7,275 nucleotides of DNA from Pseudaestuariivita sp. Its GTDB lineage: Bacteria; Pseudomonadota; Alphaproteobacteria; Rhodobacterales; Rhodobacteraceae. This document shows, piece by piece, positions 1 through 6,018 of the stretch. The notes under the pieces were generated by a model that ran no database searches, was not told where the DNA came from, and saw nothing but the letters and a program-made list of their open reading frames with translations. Location: contig JAHDCH010000130.1 in the NCBI GenBank assembly GCA_020629995.1, positions 1-7,275 of the forward strand. The letters are read 5' to 3'. The translations under genes and the position numbers were made by a program. Numbering within the stretch: the stretch's first letter is position 1; each line of letters begins with the position of its first letter.

Positions 1-1454
1 GCCGCGTTGATCGTGTTGACAATCAGTACAGCCGAGTCCGCCGAGGTCACAAGGAAGGTCATCAGCAGCACCACGATCAGCAACGCCATGCCCCAGGCCA
101 GCGCCTGAGCAATCGGGGCCAGCATGAATTCGGTCATGGCAAAGATCTTGTCACCGTTACCGGCATCAAAGATCACGCCGTTGGCCTCGCCGTACAGCTC
201 AAGCCAGATCGCCGTGCCGCCGGCCCACGAGAACCAGACCATGCACATCAGCCCCGGCACGATCATCGCGCCCAGAACAAATTCGCGGATCGTGCGCCCG
301 CGCGAAATCCGCGCCAGGAACAGGCCCACAAACGGCGCGAATGCGATCCACCATGCCCAGTAGAACACCGGCCACCAGCCCTGCCACTGCGCCAGCTTGA
401 ACGCCTCGGACCCTTCGACGCCATCCGAGAAATAGACGTTAAAGCTCAGATAGGGCAGCGCCAGCAGGTAATCCCACAGGCCCACGATCAGCGCCGTCGC
501 GCCGAACCACGTGGCCCCGAAGATAATGAAAAAACCAAGCAGGATGATCGACAGCACCATGTTGATGTTCGACAACCACTTGATGCCCTTGCCCACGCCC
601 GACAGCGCCGACAGGGTCGAGGCCCCCATGATGAACAGCAGCGCCACCACGATGCCGACAAAGTTGACCTTGCCCGCGATATCGGCACCTGCCGCATCAA
701 CGGCCCCTGCGGGGTGCACCAGCCCGCCAATGCCGATCCGCGTCAGACCTGCAACAAACTGGTCGACCCCAAAACCCAGCGTCTGCGCCACGCCCAAAAT
801 GGTTGCCACGACCGCGACGATATCCACGATATGCCCGGTTACGCCCGACAGCGATTTGCCGAACAGCGGCGTCAGCGCCGAACGGATTGTCAGGGGCAGC
901 CCCCGCCGATAGCTGAAAAAGGCCAGCGCCAGCCCGATAATCGCATAACAGGCCCAGGCCCCCGCCCCCCAGTGCAGGAACGACCAGACATAGGCGGTCC
1001 GGATATTGTCTTCGCCCCCGGCGGTTGTGATGCCTTGGATCACGGAGGGGTTGTTCTGAAAATGCGCCACCGGTTCGGCAACAGCCCAGGTCAGCATTCC
1101 CACGCCGATCCCTGCACCGAACATCATCGAAAACCACGAAAAATTGCTGAACTCGGGCTTGTCTCCCGGTGCGCCCAGCAAAAGCCGTCCCCCCGAAGGC
1201 CAGGCGGCAAGACCCAGGCACACGATCACGAACAGCGCCACAACCCAGATGTACCAGGCCGCAAAATTCGACAGGATGACCGAGTTCAGGTCTCCCAGCA
1301 CCCGGCCCGATTGCGTCGGCCAGAAAATGCACCACACGACGAGGACCGAGATGATCATCTTGCTGATCACGGTCACGTCCACGCTGAACCCTCGGTAAAA
1401 TCCTCGGTCCGCTGTCTTGATGGGCAAATCCATCAACGGAGGTTTGACTGACAT
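1..1454 (-). CDS. BCCT-family transporter, probable DMSP/glycine betaine importer (C-terminus cut by window edge)
   Basis: This is a secondary transporter for zwitterionic or quaternary ammonium compounds in the inner membrane. The visible 484 residues (ATG at 1454) hold many hydrophobic helices and the BCCT hallmarks. The glycine-rich stretch GAGIGVG lies at residues 113-119, followed by AEP at 126-128. Trp-box residues W162, W167 and Y170 have the same spacing as BetP W189/W194/Y197. The signature FYWAWWIAFAPFVG spans about 364-377, followed by ARISRGRTIREF. W369 matches BetP W374, but BetP W377 is replaced by F372. The residue matching BetP G153 is Gly (G119), as in betaine carriers; Asp there has been linked to choline transport. 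The start is supported by AAGGGAG 8 nt upstream (1463-1469). The gene lies downstream of acuI on the same strand but beyond a terminator, so it is probably a separate transcript. The family call is firm. DMSP as substrate is inferred from the neighbouring dmdA and acuI; choline, betaine or carnitine remain possible. Confidence 0.93.
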   Translation of the reverse strand, partial: MSVKPPLMDLPIKTADRGFYRGFSVDVTVISKMIISVLVVWCIFWPTQSGRVLGDLNSVILSNFAAWYIWVVALFVIVCLGLAAWPSGGRLLLGAPGDKPEFSNFSWFSMMFGAGIGVGMLTWAVAEPVAHFQNNPSVIQGITTAGGEDNIRTAYVWSFLHWGAGAWACYAIIGLALAFFSYRRGLPLTIRSALTPLFGKSLSGVTGHIVDIVAVVATILGVAQTLGFGVDQFVAGLTRIGIGGLVHPAGAVDAAGADIAGKVNFVGIVVALLFIMGASTLSALSGVGKGIKWLSNINMVLSIILLGFFIIFGATWFGATALIVGLWDYLLALPYLSFNVYFSDGVEGSEAFKLAQWQGWWPVFYWAWWIAFAPFVGLFLARISRGRTIREFVLGAMIVPGLMCMVWFSWAGGTAIWLELYGEANGVIFDAGNGDKIFAMTEFMLAPIAQALAWGMALLIVVLLMTFLVTSADSAVLIVNTINA

Positions 1455-1512
1455 ATGGCTGGCTCCCTTCTTTTTTGGTTGGGTTCAGCCTAGGGGTATG
1501 GGCGGCGGCACT

Positions 1513-1545
1513 GCAATTTTTAGACGGTTCAAACCTCAAAATTGC
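1513..1545. repeat. Perfect 8-bp inverted repeat upstream of the BCCT gene
   Basis: GCAATTTT (1513-1520) and AAAATTGC (1538-1545) are exact reverse complements separated by 17 nt. A second small dyad, GGTT-CA-AACC (1526-1535), sits inside the spacer. The element ends 59 nt upstream of the BCCT start codon, where an operator or a 5' leader hairpin could act. No known regulator site is recognised and function is unproven. Confidence 0.5.
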
Positions 1546-1614
1546 CGCTGAAAGGAATATTTTTCTATCAAGTGAATTTTTTCAGGACGTTTTTCGCAAA
1601 ACACAGAAAATCAC

Positions 1615-1675
1615 ACTCGGCACCGGTGAAAAGCCGCGCCGCGTTTTCACGCGACTTATGCCGGCTATCCCGAGT
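1615..1675. repeat. Nested inverted repeats (potential three-stem structure)
   Basis: Three complementary pairs nest inside one another: ACTCGG 1615-1620 with CCGAGT 1670-1675, CCGG 1623-1626 with CCGG 1661-1664, and GTGAAAA 1626-1632 with TTTTCAC 1644-1650. Together they could fold into one elongated hairpin with internal loops. The element lies between the acuI terminator and the BCCT gene. It could be part of the BCCT leader RNA, a small RNA or a set of operators. No known RNA family is recognised. Confidence 0.4.
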
Positions 1676-1691
1676 CGTTGCGCCTCACATT

Positions 1692-1723
1692 AAAAAAGCG
1701 CGCGCCGGTTTCCCTGCGCGCGC
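1692..1723 (-). terminator. Intrinsic (Rho-independent) terminator after acuI
   Basis: Read on the minus strand, an 8-bp perfect stem GCGCGCGC/GCGCGCGC (1716-1723 with 1698-1705) with a 10-nt loop is followed at once by six T residues (1697-1692). It starts about 30 nt past the acuI stop. It should end the dmdA-acuI transcript and separate it from the BCCT gene. Confidence 0.88.
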
Positions 1724-1752
1724 CTCCCAATCGACGCAACACACTTTCCCGG

Positions 1753-2742
1753 TCAGGCGTTCACATCGACAACGACGCGCCCCTTGACCTGACCCTTGAG
1801 GATATCGCCCCCCAGCGCCGGCAAATCGGCCAGAGTTGCAGGCTGAACCATCGCCTCGAGCTTGTCCATCGGCAGGTCCTTGGCGATACGTTCCCAGGCG
1901 CGCAGGCGGTTTTCGTAGGGTTGCATCACGCTGTCGATGCCCAAAAGGTTCACGCCGCGCAGCAAGAACGGGATCACGGTCGCCGGCAGGCCCGCGCCGC
2001 CGGCAAGGCCCACGGCAGCGACGCTTGCGCCGTACTTCATCTGTCCCAGCACCCGGGCCAGCATCGGTCCGCCCACGGCGTCCACGCACCCCGCCCAGGT
2101 TTCGCTTTCCAACGGGCGCTTGACCGTCTCGTTCACCTCTTCTCGCGCCACGATGCGGGTTGCGCCCAGCCCCTTGAGGTAGCCTTCCGTCTCGGGGCGC
2201 CCGGTCACTCCCGCCACGTCATAGCCCAGGTTCGCCAGAATGGCTGTCGCCACAGACCCAACCCCGCCGGCGGCGCCTGTCACCAGAACTTCGCCCTGAT
2301 CCGGCTTCATTCCGTGATCTTCCAGCGCCATCACCGCCAGCATTGCGGTAAAGCCCGCGGTGCCCACCGCCATCGCCGCCCGCGTATCAAGCCCCTCCGG
2401 CAACGGCACCAGCCAATCGGCCTTGACCCGCGCCTTTTGGGCATAGCCGCCCCAATGCGCCTCGCCGACGCGCCAGCCCGTCAAGACAACCTTGTCGCCC
2501 GGTTTGTACCGCGCATCATCGGACGCCTCGACCGTACCTGCAAAGTCGATGCCCGGCACATGCGGATAGCTGCGCACCAGGCCGCCACCGGGCCCGATAC
2601 ACAGCCCGTCCTTGTAGTTCACCGTTGAATATTCGACCGCGACGGTCACCTCACCTTCCGGCAGGCGTTCCTCGCCGATCTCCTGAACCGCCGCCGCGGT
2701 CTTGCCCTCTTCATCCTTCTCAACGACCAACGCCTTGAACAT
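1753..2742 (-). CDS. acuI: Acrylyl-CoA reductase (NADPH), AcuI/YhdH family
   Basis: AcuI reduces toxic acrylyl-CoA to propionyl-CoA with NADPH in the cytosol, a step in DMSP and acrylate breakdown. The 329-residue protein has the usual length for the family and belongs to the zinc-free medium-chain dehydrogenase/reductase superfamily. Visible features are STVNYKD at 39-45, PHVPGIDFAGTV at 60-71, the Rossmann nucleotide loop VTGAAGGVGSVA at 154-165, and a GIDSVM segment near 268-273. No structural zinc Cys cluster is present. The ATG at 2742 is chosen over in-frame upstream codons because GAAGGA sits 8 nt before it and the protein then begins MFKALVVEKD, as is typical. It lies 64 nt downstream of dmdA on the same strand, the dmdA-acuI order known from Ruegeria pomeroyi, and is followed by a strong terminator. 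The enzyme family is clear; the substrate rests on close family resemblance and context. Confidence 0.95.
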   Translation of the reverse strand: MFKALVVEKDEEGKTAAAVQEIGEERLPEGEVTVAVEYSTVNYKDGLCIGPGGGLVRSYPHVPGIDFAGTVEASDDARYKPGDKVVLTGWRVGEAHWGGYAQKARVKADWLVPLPEGLDTRAAMAVGTAGFTAMLAVMALEDHGMKPDQGEVLVTGAAGGVGSVATAILANLGYDVAGVTGRPETEGYLKGLGATRIVAREEVNETVKRPLESETWAGCVDAVGGPMLARVLGQMKYGASVAAVGLAGGAGLPATVIPFLLRGVNLLGIDSVMQPYENRLRAWERIAKDLPMDKLEAMVQPATLADLPALGGDILKGQVKGRVVVDVNA

Positions 2743-2751
2743 CGCTCTATC

Positions 2752-2774
2752 CTTCTTCTCTTTACAAATATGGC
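2752..2774. repeat. Intergenic repeat element, copy A (23 bp)
   Basis: Bases 2752-2774 match 7145-7167 at 22 of 23 positions in the same orientation. The core is CAAATATGGC preceded by a pyrimidine tract. On the minus strand the purine-rich end supplies the GAAGGA ribosome binding site of acuI, and the other end abuts a GC hairpin. Similar short elements with a GC hairpin next to an AAATAT core are familiar between genes of Rhodobacteraceae; that family link is from memory. Confidence 0.6.
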
Positions 2775-2780
2775 GGGGGT

Positions 2781-2798
2781 CCGGGGGCTGGCCCCCGG
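2781..2798 (-). other. Intercistronic GC hairpin between dmdA and acuI
   Basis: CCGGGGG (2781-2787) and CCCCCGG (2792-2798) form a perfect 7-bp all-GC stem with a 4-nt loop, only 9 nt past the dmdA stop. No T-run follows on the minus strand, so it is not a standard intrinsic terminator. It could stabilise the dmdA 3' end, pause transcription, or set the dmdA to acuI ratio. Confidence 0.6.
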
Positions 2799-2806
2799 TC
2801 CTGCCC

Positions 2807-3907
2807 TCAAATCCAGAACCCGGCCTGCACCTCTGCGTCGAACCGGCCGCTTTGCGTCTCAACGCTCAGCTGCGTGCCGGGATCCCAATGGGTCATCCGT
2901 ACCATGCCGATGGCCACGTTTGTCTGAAAGTCCGGTGACCAGGCGCAGGACGTCACCTGCCCCACCCGTTCGTCCCCGGCCAGAACCGGCCACAGGCGGT
3001 CGCATGGTGGCAAATCCCCGGTGATCGACAGCGCGCGCACCTGGCGTATCGGCCCTTCCTGCGCCACCCTCAGCAGTGCGTCCCGACCAACGCAGCCGAT
3101 CGCCGTCTGCGTCGAGCAAAACCGCCCCAGGCCACATTCATGCGGTGTGTTGGACCGCGTCATGTCGTTTCCGTAACTCAGCAGCCCGCCTTCGATCCGC
3201 TCGATCAGATTGGGACAGCCAGCATGCACGTCCAGGTCGCGCCCGGCCTCCATCAGCGCGTTCCACAGCGGCATCCCGTGCTCTGTGCCCTCGACATAGA
3301 TTTCGAACCCGCCCTGCTTGGAATAGCCCGATCGCGCCACGACGAATGAGGTCCCCTCGAAGTCGAACCAGCCGTAGCGGAAAAACCGGATGTCCCGCAC
3401 GCCGTCGCCGAATACGCGCGCGGCCAGTTCATCGGCCTTGGGACCCTGGATCGCCAGCGGCGACACATCCGGCTCGTCCACCATCACGTCCAGCCTGAAC
3501 CCGTAGGCAATGCCCTTGACCCAGAACAGCAGGTCGCTGTCCGCGATCGAGATCCAGTAGCGATCCTCGCTCAGCTTGAGCGCGACCGGGTCGTTCAGCA
3601 TACCGCCGGTTTCGTCCACCATCGGCACATAATAGCACTGGCCCGGCAGCATTCCGCGCAGATCGCGCGGTGTCAGCATCTGCATCAGGCGGCCCGCATC
3701 CGGCCCGCGCACCTCAACCTGACGTTCGACCGCCACGTCCCAGACCTGCACCGCCTCCTTGAGATGGCGATAGTCCTCCTCGACCGACCGAAAGACCGTC
3801 GGCAGCAGCATGTGATTGTAGACGGTGTATCCTTTGACACCCGCCGCCTCGACCCCGTCCGAAAACGGGGTGCGGCGCACGCGGCGTGACGGTGCGATTA
3901 CAGCCAT
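2807..3907 (-). CDS. dmdA: Dimethylsulfoniopropionate demethylase (tetrahydrofolate-dependent)
   Basis: DmdA moves a methyl group from DMSP to tetrahydrofolate, giving methylmercaptopropionate and 5-methyl-THF, the first step of the demethylation pathway in marine bacteria. The 366-residue protein has the usual length and a glycine-cleavage T-protein fold: a GCV_T-like domain at about 30-270 and a C-terminal barrel at about 285-366. Segments typical of DmdA are SRRVRRTPF (7-15), YTVYNHMLLPTVF (27-39), QCYYVPMVDETGGMLNDPV (90-108), ARSGYSKQGGFEIYVEG (191-207) and NDMTRSNTP (247-255). The SGYSKQGGFEIY segment replaces the GYTGE motif of true aminomethyltransferases, which argues against GcvT. 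The ATG at 3907 is supported by GGAG 8 nt upstream and the expected N-terminus; it overlaps the dinB-family gene by 10 nt, suggesting coupled translation. acuI follows. Not detectably truncated. Confidence 0.95.
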   Translation of the reverse strand: MAVIAPSRRVRRTPFSDGVEAAGVKGYTVYNHMLLPTVFRSVEEDYRHLKEAVQVWDVAVERQVEVRGPDAGRLMQMLTPRDLRGMLPGQCYYVPMVDETGGMLNDPVALKLSEDRYWISIADSDLLFWVKGIAYGFRLDVMVDEPDVSPLAIQGPKADELAARVFGDGVRDIRFFRYGWFDFEGTSFVVARSGYSKQGGFEIYVEGTEHGMPLWNALMEAGRDLDVHAGCPNLIERIEGGLLSYGNDMTRSNTPHECGLGRFCSTQTAIGCVGRDALLRVAQEGPIRQVRALSITGDLPPCDRLWPVLAGDERVGQVTSCAWSPDFQTNVAIGMVRMTHWDPGTQLSVETQSGRFDAEVQAGFWI

Positions 3908-4413
3908 GGGCCTTGCTCCGGCATGATGAACAGATCGGTATCGTGGGTCTTGGCGCCTGCCGCGGTCAGCATGGCGTGGATTTGCCCGCGATGATGGGTC
4001 TGGTGGTTGAAGAAATGAACGACGCACAGCGCCACGGGTTTGGTCACGTCGCGGCCCAGCGCGCCCGAATGCCAGCTGAGACTGCCTGTCAGGGCAGGCG
4101 AAGACAGACCTTCGGCCCATGTCAGGATGCGCCCGTCGGTGCGAAACCTTTCGGTGCCCCATGCGGCCAGTGTCGGCGTCAAGGTGCGGTGGCCCTCGGG
4201 CCCGACGTCCGGGCCTGGCTTGCCGTCAAACCGCGACATCCAAAGCTGATCGCCCCACAAAAGGTGGTTCGCCGTCGCAAGGATCGAGCCAAAGAACGCC
4301 CCGCGATCCTCTCGCAAAGCCGCATCCGTCAGGCTCTCCATCGCGGACTTCATATGCCGGTTCTGCCACGCATTGTAGCGCGCCATCATCAGCACATAGC
4401 TGCGGTCGATCAT
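3898..4413 (-). CDS. DinB-family four-helix-bundle metalloprotein
   Basis: The 171-residue cytosolic protein carries the DinB/YfiT metal-binding signature. H50 lies in TANHLLWGDQLW (47-58), and a C-terminal HxxxH pair, H137 and H141, lies in HFFNHQTHHRGQIHAML (133-149). These are the expected three His ligands for a divalent metal such as Zn or Ni. Relatives include mycothiol-, bacillithiol- and glutathione-dependent transferases and isomerases, so a thiol-linked detoxification role is possible; the name comes from damage-inducible homologues, and a DNA repair role is not implied. Its ATG overlaps the stop of the DUF1326 gene (ATGA at 4413-4410) and its end overlaps the dmdA start by 10 nt, so it is an integral member of the dmdA operon. 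The family is clear; substrate and function are unknown. Confidence 0.88.
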   Translation of the reverse strand: MIDRSYVLMMARYNAWQNRHMKSAMESLTDAALREDRGAFFGSILATANHLLWGDQLWMSRFDGKPGPDVGPEGHRTLTPTLAAWGTERFRTDGRILTWAEGLSSPALTGSLSWHSGALGRDVTKPVALCVVHFFNHQTHHRGQIHAMLTAAGAKTHDTDLFIMPEQGPWL

Positions 4414-5117
4414 TTTCCGGGGCCTGACCAGTCAATCGGGCAGATCTCGGCCGACTTGCCGCCAAAGTCCCAGACGCGGCCATAGTCGCGCACCTTGGAT
4501 TTCAGGCCACGTGCCGCGATGATGTTGGGGCCCATCCAGTACTTGGAATTGGTCACCGTCACGGGCTGCGATTTGTCGGCGCCGGTGATCATCTCGATCT
4601 CGCCCGAGATCTTGCGCCCGATGTGCAGACCCCGCTTGGTCCCGTCGCGCACGATCTCGACCGGCGCCCGCTCGGCCCCGATGATGGTGCTGACCAGCAT
4701 GGTGAAAAGGCCCGTCGTGCCGCCCGCCTGCCCGGAAAAGATGCGCAGGATGCCTTCATAGGCCTTGCCGCTTGCGCGCTCGTCCACATAAGCCGCCACG
4801 CGCCAGTCGCCCTCGGCCATGCGGCCCGGTATTTCGACCATCAACCCAACGTTCAGGCCCGACAGGTCTTCGCCCTCGTAATGGCCTTCATCGATGGCGA
4901 TCGCCATCCACGCCTTGCAATCGCCTTCGGTCGGCGGGTGCGCGCCCAGGCTGACCACACAGGGGCAAAAGACAGTGCACGAACAGTTCAGGAACAATTC
5001 GCCCTTGATCACCCATTCGCTGGGGTTCTGGACCCGGCGCGCCGGGTTCTGCATCCGGCTGTCGATCCTTTGGCTGACCGGCAGCTTGTCGGCTTCGGGT
5101 TTGCGTCTCAGCGCCAT
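4410..5117 (-). CDS. DUF1326 domain protein with CxCx3CxC cluster
   Basis: The 235-residue protein is recognised as DUF1326 by WVIKGELFLNCSCTVFCPC (35-53), where C45, C47, C51 and C53 form CxCx3CxC, plus C67 and a C-terminal CPIDWSGPGK containing C226. The Cys cluster suggests metal binding; biochemistry for the family is not known to me. No signal peptide or membrane helix is obvious. The N-terminal stretch of about 33 residues before the domain is basic and probably disordered. The ATG at 5117 is favoured over M22 because GGGAGG (5125-5130), inside the end of the DUF2182 gene, lies 7 nt upstream. The gene is 3 nt from the DUF2182 stop and overlaps the DinB-family gene by 4 nt. DUF1326 next to DUF2182 is a recurring pairing, so they likely act together. 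Confidence 0.87.
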   Translation of the reverse strand: MALRRKPEADKLPVSQRIDSRMQNPARRVQNPSEWVIKGELFLNCSCTVFCPCVVSLGAHPPTEGDCKAWMAIAIDEGHYEGEDLSGLNVGLMVEIPGRMAEGDWRVAAYVDERASGKAYEGILRIFSGQAGGTTGLFTMLVSTIIGAERAPVEIVRDGTKRGLHIGRKISGEIEMITGADKSQPVTVTNSKYWMGPNIIAARGLKSKVRDYGRVWDFGGKSAEICPIDWSGPGK

Positions 5118-5120
5118 GTC

Positions 5121-5957
5121 TTATCCTCCCATGATACCCCAGGCGATCACGCCCAGGCCTGCGGCGATCAGGATCGCCCCCATCGGTCTGGTCACGACGT
5201 GACCCACCTGCGGCAGCTTTTCCACCACCATGAACAATGTCGCGAGGCCCATCCAGAGCAGGCTCATCACCCCGCCGACAAATCCCAGCGCCATGAAACC
5301 CCAGCAGCAGCCGACGCAAAACGCACCCAGCCCAAGCCCCATGCGCAAACCGCCAGCCGCGCCCGTGCGCCAGTTGCCAAGGAAATAGGTCATCGGGCTG
5401 TGGCACACGCCATGGCAAACCTCCTTGGCACGCGTGAATTGAAACGCGCCCACCACAATCAACAGCAGCCCGGCGAACAATGTCGAGGTTGCGATGCCCA
5501 TCATGTCGATGAACCCGGTCGCCAGCAGGCCGACCTGCACACCTGCAATCAGCGCGGCAAAGGCGACCCACACGATGAAATACCCCGCCAGAACACCCAG
5601 CCATCCGGCGCGCGTACCATCCGCGCTGACCATCAGGTCTTCGTAGGCGCGCAGGGTCGGCACCATCGTCGGCAGCATCATGGCCGCCATCATGATCGCC
5701 CACATCGGGAACAGCGCACCAAAGGCGGTCATATCCATGCCCATTTGCATGCCGTCCATGCCGCCTTCGGACATCGCGCCGCCACTCATGCCGTCGCCCG
5801 AGGCCATGCCGCCCATGTCCATGCCGCTCATCATCTGCGACGGGCGACCGATCCAGTCCAGCCCCATCGATGTGGCCATCGCATACATCACGTACCATGC
5901 GGCCAGAATGACCGCGAAGAAACACAGCCAAAGAATGGACCTGAAATTGAGCGCCAC
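5121..5957 (-). CDS. DUF2182 predicted metal-binding membrane protein
   Basis: This 278-residue polytopic inner-membrane protein has about seven helices (roughly 8-29, 79-101, 119-143, 155-173, 204-225, 226-245, 258-275) and matches DUF2182 (COG5486, predicted metal-binding). The first external-type loop (42-76) is strikingly Met-rich, with 12 Met in 35 residues, arranged as MDM, MQMGMDM and similar, like copper-binding Met motifs. Other candidate ligands are CHGVCH (181-186) and CVGCC (214-218). AMMLPTMVPTLR (92-103) is a family-typical segment. The start is uncertain. The GTG at 5957 is chosen because GGGAGG (5963-5968) lies 5 nt upstream; an ATG at 5981 would add 8 residues but has no ribosome binding site. 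It is first in the operon and divergent from the GntR gene. Transport or maturation of a metal is inferred, not shown. Confidence 0.88.
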   Translation of the reverse strand: MALNFRSILWLCFFAVILAAWYVMYAMATSMGLDWIGRPSQMMSGMDMGGMASGDGMSGGAMSEGGMDGMQMGMDMTAFGALFPMWAIMMAAMMLPTMVPTLRAYEDLMVSADGTRAGWLGVLAGYFIVWVAFAALIAGVQVGLLATGFIDMMGIATSTLFAGLLLIVVGAFQFTRAKEVCHGVCHSPMTYFLGNWRTGAAGGLRMGLGLGAFCVGCCWGFMALGFVGGVMSLLWMGLATLFMVVEKLPQVGHVVTRPMGAILIAAGLGVIAWGIMGG

Positions 5958-5980
5958 CTGCACCTCCCGACTCGCTTGCA

Positions 5981-6018
5981 TTTCAAATGTCAGACTTTTA
6001 AATGTCTGACAAATGAAA
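5981..6018. promoter_or_regulatory. Probable GntR operator in the divergent control region
   Basis: Two 7-bp odd dyads, GTC-A-GAC (5989-5995) and GTC-T-GAC (6004-6010), have centres 15 bp apart. They read as a direct repeat (AAATGTCWGAC starting at 5985 and 6000), and the whole 38 bp is also a near-palindrome (16 of 19 pairs) centred on TTTAAA. TGTCNGACA-like dyads fit the short palindromes bound by FadR-type GntR proteins. The element lies between the divergent GntR and DUF2182 genes and includes the GntR ATG, so autoregulation plus operon control is the natural inference. Core promoter boxes cannot be assigned securely. Confidence 0.72.

Larger units (their letters stand above)
1455..1690 (-). 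promoter_or_regulatory. Leader/promoter region of the BCCT gene
   Basis: This gap between the acuI terminator and the BCCT start holds no credible gene. It is AT-rich in its central part (about 1515-1620), unlike the flanking coding DNA. It carries a good ribosome binding site (1463-1469) and several inverted repeats. A possible sigma-70-like pair on the minus strand (TTGCAG, 18 nt, TAGGCT, ending near 1487) is weak, so no exact promoter is called. The presence of a terminator before it argues that BCCT transcription starts here. Confidence 0.45.

Noticed and set aside
1442..1456. ATGTCAG at the BCCT start codon, resembling half of the GntR operator
   Set aside because: Only seven bases match and they lie mostly in coding sequence; the TGTC-N-GAC dyad is absent, so it is best explained by chance.
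697..1539. A 280-codon minus-strand frame starting upstream of the BCCT gene
   Set aside because: It is an offset frame of the transporter. The transporter frame, which starts at 1454 and stays open to the left edge, gives clear BCCT motifs and this one does not.
2781..2798. The dmdA-acuI hairpin as a full intrinsic terminator
   Set aside because: On the coding strand it is followed by C-rich sequence without a T-run, unlike the clear terminator at 1692-1723.
3908..4162. An N-terminally extended dmdA reading frame starting at 4162
   Set aside because: The extension is translated from inside the DinB-family gene in another frame. The ATG at 3907 has a ribosome binding site and the N-terminus expected for DmdA.
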